Below are positions 33,560-46,081 of a stretch of DNA of 64,000 nucleotides, piece by piece. The stretch comes from Pinus tabuliformis (lineage: Eukaryota; Streptophyta; Pinopsida; Pinales; Pinaceae). Numbering within the stretch: position 1 is the first letter of the stretch; every line of letters starts with the position of its first letter. The stretch is taken from the NCBI GenBank assembly GCA_031772625.1, contig CM062807.1, positions 1,151,877,007 to 1,151,941,006 on the forward strand, given 5' to 3'. The notes under the pieces were generated by a model. That model searched no databases. It saw only the letters and a program-made list of their open reading frames with translations, and was not told the DNA's origin. The position numbers were made by a program, and so were the translations under genes.

Positions 33560-36242
33560 GTTTTGTGCTTTTGGGGCAATTGGTTGTTTTTGTAACTTGT
33601 TTATAACCTAGTATTGTTGATTGCACCTTTTACACTCTTGAATTTAGCTTGTTTGTTGCTTTTCAATGTTTGTTTGAGAAAGGTGTTTACAATTTTTGAG
33701 TAAATGAGATATTTAATTTTTCTAGAATCTTTCTAATTTCCAGAATTCCTTGTATCTTCCTGACCAAATAACTTAAAGTTTTTTTGTCTCTTATTCACAT
33801 TAGTCTTTTAATTTTTTGGATTATTAATGACTTGTGATATTTGAGTCTCTTTCTTGTTGTTGGTCTTGAATTTGATACTTGCTTTCATTTTCTAAAACTT
33901 GTAGTCTTTATATTTTTTAAAGAAAAAAAAAACTTCTTTGTTATTTTGTAGCCTTTTGGGTTTTGGAAAATGTGAATTATTATTATAAGGTTAAAAGTTG
34001 GTTTTCCTTTGAGGGGTGCTCTTTATCTTGGGATTTGCTTCTCTTTTCTTCTGGAATTGGCCTTTACCTTTGTGATCACATTTGTTTACCTTTAAGTCTC
34101 TTTTTTGAATCTTGCATTTGCATATTAGTGTGAATTCGGTTAGATGCATTATATACATCATTTAGTTCTTTTTGTTAGTATTTGAATGTTTGAGTGCAAA
34201 AAAAAAGAGTTTTCTTTATTAAGTTTCTCTTAGAACCATTGTAGAAATCACTTTTCAATGAAGAAAATGAGTTGATTTTTCATGTAGCTAGGTTTTCTAT
34301 TGATTTCCTTCACGTCAAAACACCATCAGTTGCACTTCCATTTCCCTATGTCTTAAATAACAACCAATTAAAATAAGTGCTTAATTAAAATGAACTAGAC
34401 TTTTTATTTTTGTCATAGCAACATCAACTAGTCTAGGACATTAGGGCCTTGGAATAGGTGTGTGGAGAGTAAACTCTCCAAGGCCACTTGAACTGAAAGT
34501 ATAGAAGTTTACTAAAGAGTGGAAATCTAGTCTCATTAAGATGTCTGGGAAAGATCTTCTAACACATGAGTTAAGCACGAGGACGTGTGAAGATAAGGAA
34601 AGAGAGATACCCCCTCTCCTACTTATTGGATCACGCACCCACAACTGTTCCACCCAAATTTTGATCACGAACTGGTGACCTTAGTTTCCTTTCCTAGGGA
34701 CCACATAGGTGACTTCGTGGGGGAATGTCTGTGGTACCTGAGGAAGACATTGCATCACTTTCATAATACTTCTGGAGGGTGCCCTTGTGAAGCTTGGGTG
34801 CTTGCACTAACAAAGGCTATTGTCTGGAGTGATGAGACTCATCAATTGGTATATCATAAGGGTCATAATGCCATCCTCCAAATTTAAATCTATCTATTTC
34901 TCACATTTATTGATAATTTTTGAAATATAATGCTTAGTGAGAGGGGTGAAAGATGTTTTTCTATGGCATGTGGCCTAATATGGTTTAGATGCGGGAAATG
35001 TGGCAATTTTGAGATAATTTCAATGTAGGAGCTCAGAGTAGACAATAGGGAGAGATTCTAGGAGGTTGTCCACCTCCTTAACTCCCTCAATTAGCCAAGA
35101 TCACCACTTTATCTCCCACCAACTCGAGGTCACTAGCAGCCAAGTAGGAGAAGGTCATTGGTAGCCAAGCAAGTGTAGTTCAAGGAGATCTAGATCCACC
35201 TTTCTCAAGTTTTGGGAGACAAACATATCTATTTTGTAGGGAGATATTGGTAGCTACATTTTTGTATAAATGAACATGCCAAAGAGCTCATTAGGATTCA
35301 AACTTTGTTTTCAGCTAAGAATCTATTGAGCTCAAGCACTTGTTACCGCTACTTTTGACTTGTTATGTTATGTATTTGACATTGATGCAATGATAATGAG
35401 AAGTTTATTATTGATCCATCACTGAGTTAGTTTCTAAGGGCTGAGTCGCTTGGGTTTGGGCCCAACCCCAGTAGCTTAGGTCCCTCTTATGTATTGGTAT
35501 TCCTTTTTAGCTTAGAATGTTTGTTAGTTTGTTGCATTTTATTAGAATATAATTCCTCAAAAATCTCATGGCTGCTACATCTATCTCATCTCTCCCATGG
35601 GAGAATGAATACAGGAATCTACAATCACAACCCAAAAATACTATGTTTATGATTTCTTGGAAAAAGGTCTATATTAGTTATCTTTTTTTGCATATGTTTG
35701 TTGTAGCTTAGAAGTTGATTCATTGCATAGAAAAGAGTTTTTGGCATAAGTTATATAGGTTTTTAATTCAACTCATATTTTCCACCATTGGTTATGGTAT
35801 CTTGTGAATTATAAGAGAGCATGTGCATGTGTTGTTGCAAGACTGTTGGATCTGCAGGAAAGGGACCTTTTCACCATCTCCATCTAGGACTTCTCCACCC
35901 TCTTTTTGATGAATCTCAAATGTTGTTCTTGGGCTCTCTCTCTTAGCTCATCGTGAGAAGCCCTCTTAGTCCAAAGCCAACCTTCTTGAAGTGTTGAGCT
36001 TGGCTAAGGGTGTTGGACACCTTTCATCCATCTACCACAACCTCCATCCACCTTACCATCCCTTGATCTCATCATTCTTACCTTCCAATCCATCTAGACA
36101 ACCTTCCTGTAGCATTACAGGCCTTCTTGTAGCAATATTGGGATCTTGTAGCATGCGTGTAGCAGGATTTTTGGCCCTTGTTTTGACCTGTGATACAAGT
36201 TTGACTTAGTTTACAAGTAGGTTGATCCCCCAACTTGGACAC

Positions 36243-39200
36243 CATCTGTTGATATTAAAATTTGAGATGAAGATAAGTGCATGAGTTTGTTGTGTTCTCT
36301 ACCAGATTCGTGGGATAGTCTGGTATTGCAATAGGTAGTAATGCAACTGCCTTGCAGTTTGATGAAAGAGTCTCATCCTTGCTGATAGAGGAGATGAGAC
36401 GAAAAAATATGGAGAGCTAGAATGGTGATGCCCTGTCTGTACGAGGATGGTCCCAGAACAGAAACAAAAATAAGTCATTGAGTGGGAGATCTAAATCTAG
36501 AGGGAGATCTAAATCTCTAGGAAAACCTGTAAAGGTGGTGTGCTGGAAATGCAGAAAGGAAGGGCACTACAAAAGGGACTGTAAATCTAAAGCTCTTGAT
36601 AAAGGAAAGGGATCTGATTATGCTCCTTCTGCAGAGGCGAAAACCACCTTAGATGAAGGTAGGGATGTGTACTTGGCTTTTTCAAGTACACATCTAGATC
36701 ATGAGGCATGGTTGATTGACTCAGGTGCATCCTTTCATTTCACTCCCCATAGGGATTGGTTCTGCGAGTATGAGAAATACGATGGTGGTGATGTCTTCTT
36801 AGGGGATGATAGGAAGGCTAGAATCGTTGGTCGTAGAAAAGTAAAGTTGAAGTTGCAAGGTGGAAGGGTTAGAACACTTTCGGGTGTTCTGCATATCCCT
36901 GCATTGGCCAGAAATTTGATTTCTGTAAGCAAGTTGGATGATGCAGGTGTAAAAATAGTGTTTGAGAAGGATACCTGCAAGATGGTTCGGGGAGCACTAG
37001 TATTGATGTGGGGAGTTCGAATTGGAACTCTATACAAGCTACAAGGTAGCACGATTGTTGATGGGTGCAATAGTTCTATGGTTCCTGAAAGTGGAGCAGA
37101 AAATATGGTGGTCTTAGTGGTCTCTGGAGAGAAGACCATGCTGTGGTATCAAAGGCTTGGACATATTGGAGAGAAGGGCCTTTGAATACTTCATGGTAAA
37201 GGTATGAGTAATAGCTCTCTGGATTTTGATTTCTGTGTAAATTGTGTATATGGGTAGCAAAATCGGATGAGTTTCCCCTCTAGTGGTAAGAGGGTGAAAC
37301 ATATATTAGAGCTTGTGCATAGTGATGTGTTTGGGCCTGTGAAGGTTCTACTACTGGGTAAGTCTATGTACTATGCATCATTTATAGATGACTTCTCAAG
37401 GAATACATGGATATATTTCCTTAAGAAGAAATATGAAGTCTTTGATAGGTTTAAAGAATTCAAGGCTCAGGTGGAAAACCAGACAGAGAAGAAGATAAAG
37501 GTGTTGAGGACAGATAACGATGGAGAGTTTTGTAGTAAGGAATTTGAAGAATTCTGTAAGAAGTGTGGTATAGCATGGAAGAAGACTACTCCATATACAC
37601 CTTAGAAAAATGGAGTTGCAGAAAGAATGAACAAGACATTGATGGAAAGGGCAAGAAGCATGCTCAGTGATGCCGGGTTAGGACAGGAATTCTGGGCAGA
37701 GGCGGTGGAGACAACATGTTACCTGGTCAACAGATCACCTTCATCAGCGTTGGAGGATAAAACTCCACAAGAGGTATGGATTGGTAAGAAATCCTCTCTT
37801 TCACATATGAGGGTATTTGGATGTGATGCATATGTACATGTTCCAAAGGAGAAACGAACCAAGTTGGATAGTAAATCTGAAAAGTGCATCTTTATTGGGT
37901 ATAAGGATGGTTTAAAGGCTTATAAGCTTTGGAACCCAGTAACAAGGAAGGTTGTGTACAGCCGAGATGTGGTGTTCAGAGAGGTGAAAGATGTTATTAA
38001 ACATGAAGTCCAACCAAAGGAACCTGAGAAGATAGAGTTTGAGTTAAAGGAGGAAGAACTAGACTCTACAGCAGAGGAGGAATCAGAAGATGAAGAGCCA
38101 CAAACTCCGGGTGTGAGAGGATCAATTCAAGAAAGAAGGCAACCAAAAAGGTATAGTCCATCTGCTTTCTGTTCAAATTTTGCTTTATCTATTACTGATG
38201 ATGATCCCAGAACTATGAAGGAAGCAGTAGATTCAAAGGATGGAAAACTCTGGAAAGAGGCCATGGTTGATGAAATGGCATGTTTGCACAAAAATGAGGC
38301 TTGGGATCTGGTGGAGTTGCTAGCTAGAAGGAACCCATTGGCAGCAAATGGGTGTTCAAGAAGAAAACAAATGAAGAAGAAAAGGTGGAGAAATACAAAG
38401 CTCGGTTGGTAGCAAAAGGTTATTCCCAAGTGCTGGGGATTGATTTTGGTGATATTTTTTCTCCTGTTGCCAAGGTAACTTCTATTAGATTACTTTTATA
38501 TGTCACTGTTGCTTTTGATTTTGAAGTAGAATAGATGGATGTGAAGACAACATTTATTCATGAGGATATAGAAGAGGAAATCTACATGAAGCAACCTGAA
38601 GGCTTTGTGGTGAAGGGTAAGAAAGAATTGGTATGCAAGTTAAAGATGACTTTGTATGGGTTAAAACAGTCACCAAAAGCAAAGCAGATCACTATGTGTA
38701 TTTTAAATTAATTGGCGACCGTGTTATTCATTTGGTCTTGTATGTGGATGATATGTTGTTGGTTGGAAATGACAAAGAAATTATCCAGGATTTGAAGACC
38801 CAATTGTCCTCCAAATTTTCCATGAAAGATCTTGGTGCTGCAAACTATATTTTGGGCATGGAAATTAAAAGAGATCGGGCAAAGAGGAAGCTCTGGTTAA
38901 ACAAGAGGAGGTCTGTTGAGACAATATTGCAGAGATCTAATATGTAGGATATTAAACCGGTGAAGGTTCCTAGTCCTATAGGTGTAAAGTTATTTGCTGA
39001 ACAGTGTCCCAAGACACAAGAAGAGGAAGAGGACATGTCCCGTGTTCCATATGCAAGTGCAGTCAGAAGCCTAATGTATGCAATGGTCTGTACTAGACTA
39101 GACATTGCACATGCAGTGGGAGTATTGAGCAGGTTTATGTCAAAACCAGGAAAGGAGCATGTGATAGCAGTGAAGTCGGTTTTTAGGTATTTGCGTGGCA

Positions 39201-39776
39201 CTAGTGATTATGGTTTGTGCTACCAAGGAAGACCAGGTTTGGACAGAGTGTTGGATATTCGTGGCTTTGTTGATGCAAACTGCGTTGGAGATCTGGATCA
39301 GAGAAGATCTACAAGTGGGTATGTGTTTAACCTATTTGGAGGTGCAGTTAGTTGGATGAATAAGAAACAATCTGTAGTGGCACTATCAACTACAGAAGCA
39401 GAATACATGGCAACCACTCATGCAAGCAAGGAAGCAGTTTGGTTGCAGAGATTGTGTTCAAGTATGGGGTTAGTACAGGGAGATATAAGGATAGACTGTG
39501 ACAACCAAAGTGCAATTTTCTTGGCAAAGAACCCTGCATATCATTCAAAGGCAAAGCACATTGATGTTCAGTATCACTTTGTGAGGGATATGATAGAAGA
39601 CAAAAAGGTGTTGTTGGTAAAGGTGGACACTTTGAAGAATACTGCAGATGCATTGAAAAAATCTGTGAGCTCTGAGAAGTTCTCTTGGTGTAGAGAAACA
39701 ATGGGCATTGTAGGGCTAGATAAATGACTAAGCTCTCTTGTGGCCCCCTGTGGAAAGAAAACAACAAGTGGGAGAA
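36243..39776 (+). pseudogene. Copia B gag end to RNase H (unit 3)
   Basis: Collinear with 13739-17272. Zinc knuckle CWKCRKEGHYKRDC is intact here. Shared stops are TGA 37183, TAG 37603 and a TAG at 38532; the TAG before DIKPVK (38945) is shared with unit 1 only. Private changes are a TAG at about 37254 (Lys to stop in VYG*QNRM) and a one-base deletion near 38332 that shifts frame at [14 protein letters not shown] lies at 38741-38752. From 38960 the RNase H end is open for 255 codons to the native TGA at 39725, the best preserved of the three copies. Confidence 0.92.
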
Positions 39777-40248
39777 TGTTGGGTTGTGTTATATTCTTTC
39801 CACAACTAGCCCATGTAGTTAACCGGGGGGTTAGAGGGGGGGCAGAGCCCCCCCTTCGTTGCGTCGATTGCATAGCGGGGGGGTCACAGGGGGTTTGAGG
39901 GGTGCAGGTAACCCCACTCTATGGGGTCTGGGGTAGCGCCCCAGAAAATTTTGGTTTTGGAACCTATGTTAGGTTGGGCGGACCCACCTATGGTTTTGTG
40001 CATGATTTTCGCACATGTTTTTGGACGCGATGGTTTTCGGTCCATGGTATTGGATGCTTCGGCATGTCTAAATATGTATTATAAAATCGAAAGGAACATA
40101 ATGAAAAATAAAGCTGGTTGTCCCAGTTTTGGGATCCAGGGGAAAATCTCTGTGTATATGTGTTTTATGTGTTATGCTCTCGCATTGTTTATTTTATGTG
40201 TTTTAGAATTCGTATGCAGGTAATTTCTGTACGGGGTTAAAACCTATC
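39777..40248 (+). repeat. Copia B 3' LTR (unit 3)
   Basis: 472 bp, same boundaries as 17273-17744; gtgtt follows at 40249-40253. Confidence 0.95.
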
Positions 40249-41220
40249 GTGTTCCTACCTTAACCTTCTATTTGTATATCAGATAACTCATTTAGGTGAA
40301 GGTAAAATCGTTGAATTTTCACCTCATGATGTTGTAATTAAGAACCTAAGAGATCCTAGATAGATTTTAGCTACTGACATTGCTGATGATTCTACAAGGT
40401 TGTATAAGTTTAGCAGCTTTGGGTCATCAACTCTTCCCTTAGTTTTTTTTGCTCATAATGATGAAGTGAGCAAACTTTGGCATGAGCGATTTGGTAATTT
40501 AAACTATCGCTCCCTTAAAAATCTATGTGAAGAAAATATGGTGACAGGTCTTCCTATGGTATCTTGCAGAGATGGTGTTTGTTCTGGACCTATACTCGGA
40601 AAACATCATCGGGGTAGTTTTGAAAAGTTTGCCTCTCGGCATGCCTCAAACCCTTTAGAGCTTGTGCATAGTGATTTATTTGGTCCACTTCCATTGGTTG
40701 TATTCTCTAGCTACGAGTATTTCTTAACTTTCATTGATGATTTGTCCATATGCACTTGGGTATACTTCTTAAAACACAAGAGTGAAGTATTTAACATGTT
40801 CTTGGCCTTTAAGGCCTTTGTTGAGAAACAATCTGGACATCAAATTCTTAAGCTAAGATATGATAATGACAAAGAATATGTTAACAACAAATTCAACAAG
40901 TTTTTCACTGAGCATGGAATTCAGTTGCAACATACTATTCCATATACTCCATAACAAAATGGTATAGTTGAAAGGAAGAATCGCACCTTAAAGAAAATGG
41001 ATAATTGTATGCTTCAATCTAAAGGACTTAGTCTTATCTTTTAGGCAGAAGTAATTAATTGTGCAAATTACTTAGTAAATCTCACTCCTACTAAGGTTTT
41101 AAATAATATCACTCTAGAAGAAGCATGGAGCTCAATTAAACCATATGTAAGTCACTTTCGTGTTTTTGGAAGTGAAGCATGGGCCCATATTACAGATGAG
41201 AAACATAAAGCCTTAGAACC
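40249..41220 (+). pseudogene. Copia A integrase fragment (unit 3), cut by the Gypsy insertion
   Basis: Collinear with 17745-18715. Open for 184 codons at 40400-40954 (LWHERFGNLNYRSLKNLC, LSICTWVYFLKHKSEV), ending at the shared TAA in YTP*QNG. Private substitutions include Cys to Phe (KFASRHA) and Gly to Asp (NDKEYV). The frame is cut after KHKALE by the Gypsy element; it resumes at 58003. Confidence 0.92.
41216..41220. repeat. Gypsy target-site duplication, left
   Basis: gaacc, repeated at 57998-58002; present once in units 1 and 2 (for example at 18711-18715). Confidence 0.93.
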
Positions 41221-41416
41221 TGTTGTGCCCTACAACAACCCCCCATTTCATATCATTCTTATTTTTCAAAAAATTAACATGTGGAATGGGTCCCTTTTAA
41301 AATTTTGGCATCAATGCTTGCATGTTCAAAAAAGGCTGCATAATCAAAGGAGCTTTCATGTACTTAAGCCTTTTTCGGACATTAATGTTTCAAATAACAA
41401 ACAATCTTTTATTATT

Positions 41417-41870
41417 GCGATAAAGCAATTGCAAGATCGCATATCGCAACAACATGAGAGATGCATTCAAATAGAATTTTGGTTTCCGCCGATGCGATAT
41501 CGCTATCGGCGATCGGCAATGTTACATACACACCAAGTAAAGGCACATAACTCATGTCCCGATGCGACGCGATATCGGCGATCGGTTATCGGCGATACCT
41601 CATGTGAAACCGCCTTGTGATTTAAATCCCGACCCGAAGCGATATCGCTATCGGCCGTCGCGCACTTCGGTAAGGCATTCGGTTCCTACCCCCGATGCGA
41701 TGCGATATCGCAATCGGTAACCCCAAACCATTGTATATGCGCCTACGTCTGTTCCCATGCGCTAGCCCGATGCGATATCGCTTATCGGCTATCGGCACGA
41801 TCTTTTGGTAATAATTGTGAAGGACTTAATCCCCGAAGCGATGTGGTATCGCTCATCGGTGGTCGGCAGT
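41417..41870 (+). promoter_or_regulatory. array of degenerate GCGATATCGC palindromes in the Gypsy 5' LTR
   Basis: Seven clusters of a degenerate 30-40-bp motif of the form CCGATGCGATATCGCTATCGGC...ATCGGC lie at about 41417-41450, 41488-41520, 41558-41599, 41631-41670, 41691-41720, 41766-41799 and 41831-41870. The core GCGATATCGC is a perfect 10-bp palindrome, and ATCGGC/GCCGAT halves flank it. The array lies in the presumed U3, upstream of the LTR coding region, and is GC-rich and CpG-rich in an AT-rich context. The 3' LTR holds the same array at 53366-53819. A promoter/enhancer or protein-binding role is inference. Confidence 0.7.
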
Positions 41871-42283
41871 CTTAAAAGCCATCACTTAAAAGCTTTAATT
41901 TTATATTCATATCCGGTTGACAAAGCGCGAATCCCAAAATGCCGTTAATACAAGATATAAGGTAATGCGTGGGTATTTAAAAGATTTTGCCCCTTCGATT
42001 AATGAGCACCTGTGTTTAACCGCCAGAATATCTGTTACACGCTTAAGTGAGTCATTCACCCGGATAACGGTATAATTATCACATTTAATGAGTAGTAGGC
42101 CTCAAATCACCATTAATGCATCTGAAATATACTCTTAGCGATTAGATCCGCAGCCACTTTTGAAAATTAATCTTGGCACGCTTCAAATGATATATCTATC
42201 TCACTGTGTAGCGTCATTGTTACTATGTTGTTACGATTTCTCTTGCAATTGTGTAGAATTCGTCTTTTGAGAGAAGCTTAAGC

Positions 42284-45141
42284 ATGATGGGGAAAAGATC
42301 CAAGAGGGCTACGGGCTCTACTGTTACACCTGTAGTAGGTCAAGTTGCTGCAATTAGCAAGAAAGGCCTCGTTTCAGACACTACATGAACTGGTATTAAC
42401 AAGGCTACATGGCAAGGCACATATAATCTATTAGAGGCCGAACAACCACAAGTTCCAGTGACAGTAGCTACTGCGGACCCACTCAAAAAGTCCGACGCAA
42501 CTCTCAAGGAGTTGGCCGATTCCTTTCTTCACAGAATAGCCACTAGAGAGCAAGTCCTTCCCTACACTGATGTAGTGCGATGGGCAATTGAGGAAATTCC
42601 AATCACTGACAGAACGTTCCATACAAGAGACGGACGGATTTTCGGGTCGTTCAAGCCAGAGCACCTGAGGGAAATGTATCATTTGCCTGAGCCAGAGAAA
42701 ATCTACAACAAAGACTTCGTAGAGAAGTTTGCAGCTGAAAACGATGGACCACCCAAGACCCTTCGCCCATTCATTTGTATCATCGGAAATTATGGAAGTC
42801 CTCTTACAAAGACCATTTGTATCAAATTTGCAATGGTTTTATGGTTCCCATTCATTATTCCATTTTTGATCGGCCTATTCCCAAAATCTCCTATCTCGCT
42901 TCCTTCGACTTACCAGCTATCGCAGGATGGTTTGGAGAAGAGCAATTTACCTATATTAGGGTTTATGGAAGCCAAGCCAAACCGCATGTTCTCCCTCTAT
43001 ATGTTCCAGATAAACTGTTAGCCCGAGAGATATCCTACCAAATTATGGCTGAGAGTGTAACCCAAACACTCAAGAAAGAGAAGAAGAGGGGTTGGCCCTC
43101 TTTTCCCTTAAGGATGGGTGTTTTTACTCTGCATAATCTCCAACATGCAGAAAAGGAGGCTATAAAGATGCAAGCTTTATCCCTGCCCACCATGCCAGCC
43201 AGACTCTATGATCCAAATAAAACTGCTTATAATGCCCTAGAACAGGCCAAACTGACTAAGATTGACCATCAAGAAGATGAGTTTGACGACCTGTTCAGAG
43301 CTGCCGATACAATAGGCCAAACCAAGCAGCTTGCCAAGATGAGATATAATGATGAGAGTTTAACTGAGTTCAATAAACTCAGAGAGCAGAGGTTGCAAAC
43401 TCTGCCTCTAGATTTATTTTCATTAACCTCAGCGTCCTCCTCAAGCGAGCCTGGTCAGAAGCATACAAGCCAATCTCCTGTTGTAAATAAAGAACAAAAT
43501 AAACAACAGGAGGAAAGACAAGAGAAGCAGCAGGCAGAGAAGCAGAAAAAGGAGCAAATGGCTAAGCAGCAGAAAGAACAGAAGGAACAAGAGCAGAGAA
43601 ATCAGAAGCAGATAGAGGAACAACGGAAGAAGGAAGAGGCAGATAAGCAGAGAAAGGAGTTAGAAGAACAGCAGCAGAAAGAGTTGGAGGAGAAAAAGAG
43701 GTTGGAACAAGAAAAGGAGAAGAGTAAATCACAGACCTCCATAGATTCTGAATTGCTGAAACAATGGAATCAATTCGATTCCATTATCAATGGAAAGGAA
43801 GGCTCCAAAGACGCACCAGACATCACTTCTTCTCAGGTTCTATGCGGAACCAGTGGCCCACCCATTTCAAAGGATCTCGAGGTAATCACCAAAGACCCTT
43901 CCGATCAGATTGTGCTCCAGGTGGAAGATATTCCTCCCCTGGACGTTTTCTACAGCCCAAGGCTCAAAGCAGTTGTTAAGCGCTCAAGGAAGAGATGAAG
44001 GCTTGATCAACCTTCCATCTTTCCTGAACAAACAGTCACAGGGAATGTGGTCTGGAAAGAAGAATTTGACCCCTCTGATGATCTTACCAAGCTATCACAG
44101 TATGCGGGAGCTTATTCTGCAGCAACTATAGATAAAGCATCAGAGGTAAGTCTTTTGTTAAAGACTAAGGACCAAGAAATTTGTACATTGCAAGCAGAAG
44201 TAGCCGAAGCACGAAACAAGACAGCACAGGCAGAAGAGCAGTTGCTGGCGCAACAGCAAGCAAACAATGTATTAACCCAGCAACTGCAGACTGAAAAACA
44301 GAGGATTGATCAGAGTGCAATCCAAAAGCAGAAAGAATTAACGGAGGCATTGGCACAATTGAGAGAGGCAAACGAGCTAATGACGAAGTCAAAGGATGAG
44401 CAACTCGCTCAATTATTAGCACAGCTCGAAGATATCAAGGGCACTAAGAAAGTCGAGAATTTCATAGCAGAGGCAGCTCAAATAAATAATGCATTAATCT
44501 CTCAGGTTAGACTCTTGTGCCAACAATTAACTGAGGCTGAGCCATTATGTGAAGTATCTACAGCAGTATGTCAGCAGATTGAAAAAGCCAGAAATGAGCT
44601 AGATCAGACCGAAGAAACCATAACTTCATATCTTGATTGGCAAGATACTGATATGGGGAAAGAAGCAAAATTGCCTAGGATCTATGTGCCATTCAAGGAC
44701 ATACTCTTCACGGAATGGAACACTCAGATGATGAAAGCGGAAAGGGCAGCTTCAAGGTGTAAAATGATTGCCAACAATATGATTGATTTGGTCAACAATA
44801 CACTCTATTGGGCCAACATGATCTCTCAGTGTACACCTGGAAGCATAACCACAACAAACATAATTGAACAAACAAATTATCATGGACTCGAAGAAAGGAG
44901 AAAGTTAATCGCTGGAGTAAATACTTTAACCTCCGACGCATATTGGCACTTTCTAATCAAGCCGCACACTCAAAGGTCGGCTCTTAAGTGTTTAACAGAT
45001 GCTCTCAAGTGCCTAATCCCCGACTTTCAAGATGCCACATATGATGCCCAGCTCACGTCGCGTCTCAACACTCCACCGGAAGTACAGCAAATGCTTACGA
45101 TATGTCAGTTGAGGTTTAAAGGCAAAGAGCCCACCGAATGA
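42284..45141 (+). pseudogene. LTR-encoded coiled-coil protein of unknown function, 5' LTR copy
   Basis: ATG at 42284 (MMGKRSKRATGSTVTPVVGQ) starts a region of about 950 codons lying wholly within the LTR. Frame a (42284 to about 42780) has RTFHTRDGRIFGSFKPEHL and YHLPEPEKIYNKDF. A minus-one shift between 42739 and about 42790 leads to frame b: a globular part (DLPAIAGWFGEEQFTYIRVY, GWPSFPLRMGVFTLHNLQ), a Gln/Glu/Lys-rich coiled coil (43491-43740), a Ser/Pro linker, a second coiled coil (about 44150-44460) and a helical C-terminal domain ending at TGA 45139. This copy has private stops TGA 42386 and TGA 43996. The shift is common to both LTRs, so it predates insertion. I do not recognise the family. 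Confidence 0.75.
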
Positions 45142-46048
45142 AGCATTGCTGCCGACTGCCAGATCACCAAGAAAGATGGAAAAACATTTATTGATGCCAA
45201 TTTCATAGTTGTTCAGTTTTTCTTAGATATTTAGATTAGATTAGTATTTATAGACCCTTTCATTGTTTTGGAAAGGGTCGTAAAATTTTGTAATAGACTT
45301 AAAGGCTGAAGTTTGCACTACTGTGCTTCAGCCTATATTCTTTTGTGAAACTCGACCAATAGTCCTTTATTTGACGAGAAGGCTGTTTTATGCATTTGTG
45401 CACTATTGTCTCTTGTCTGGAATGCTTTCTAGTTTGAAGAAAGGACTGCGACATAGCGATTTATATAATGGATTGTTGAGCAGCTTACATGGTACTTTTA
45501 TCTGCATCTGTCCTCTTTCTTTTCATATGAATTGCTGTGTTATTATCTTTTTCTATTGTTGAATACGTGTATGCGCTGTAACAACAAATCTTCATTTCAT
45601 TCCACTATTGGATGTTTTGTGATATGCCTTTCTTTTAATCATGCATGTAGCAATGATATGAATGACAATGTGTAGTAATTCGCTATTATCGCTCTGCATA
45701 ACTAATTATGCAGAGCAATCTTAAATGGTTAAAACATCTATGCTTTAGTGTTAGATTCATCTATATGCCTGCCTTAAAGCACAGATTATCAAACGCTACG
45801 CTTTGAAAGATTGATAAGTCCCGGGATTAGATTATAGTTAATATATATTTCGCTGATAGTTTTAGTTGTTTATTCATCACTATCGTACCTCACAAGTTAT
45901 TCATCCATCCCACTTTTATCTATTATTGGGAAACTGGTCCCATTATCCCCAGTCGGAGCCACTATCCCAAACGGAAAAGGAGCTGCTTTCAAGGTCCGGA
46001 CCGGGTGGTTTCCCCTTTGTTGTGGCAGCGATTTTCGAGGCCTCAACA
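45142..46048 (+). other. non-coding 3' part of the Gypsy 5' LTR
   Basis: No supported gene. A stem-loop-like CTCTGCATAACTAATTATGC followed by AGAG lies at 45693-45716 (arms ctctgcataa / ttatgcagag). The final 100 bp before the LTR end are GC-richer and include ccccattat-type repeats. Confidence 0.5.
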
Positions 46049-46052
46049 AAAT

Positions 46053-46068
46053 TGGCGCTAGAAGGAGG
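46053..46068 (+). promoter_or_regulatory. Gypsy primer-binding site
   Basis: tggcgctagaaggagg begins four bases after the LTR end, the usual position. The sequence is complementary to a tRNA ending in ...CTAGCGCCA, but I cannot name the tRNA. Confidence 0.75.
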
Positions 46069-46081
46069 GCCTCAGCTGTGA

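Larger units (their letters stand above)
24052..36242 (+). repeat. tandem array unit 2 (10,313 bp plus 1,878-bp insertion)
   Basis: Starts CATCTGTTGATATT and ends before 36243. After subtracting the inserted element and one target copy (31682-33559) the length is exactly 10,313 bp, equal to unit 1. Confidence 0.95.
31486..36242. other. flank segment of unit 2, interrupted by an insertion
   Basis: Corresponds to 21173-24051 with a Penelope-like insertion at 31682-33547. The non-inserted parts (31486-31681 and 33548-36242) carry the same short open frames and stem-loop (near 34446) as unit 1, and no recognised gene. Confidence 0.55.
41221..46048 (+). repeat. Gypsy 5' LTR (4,828 bp)
   Basis: Begins TGTTGTGCCCTACAACAACC, whose first 17 bases can form a TGTTGT/ACAACA hairpin. 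The termini TGTTG and CAACA are perfect inverted repeats. In order: palindrome array (41417-41870), about 0.4 kb of AT-rich promoter-like sequence, the LTR coding region, then 0.9 kb of non-coding sequence containing U5. Confidence 0.95.

Noticed and set aside
41417-41870. Considered as a CRISPR-like or satellite array
   Set aside because: Repeats are degenerate and dyad-symmetric with irregular spacing, and lie inside a plant LTR; a regulatory array is a better description.
43441-43623. Minus-strand Leu-rich frame that looks like a membrane protein
   Set aside because: Antisense of the Gln/Lys/Glu-rich coiled coil in the LTR ORF.
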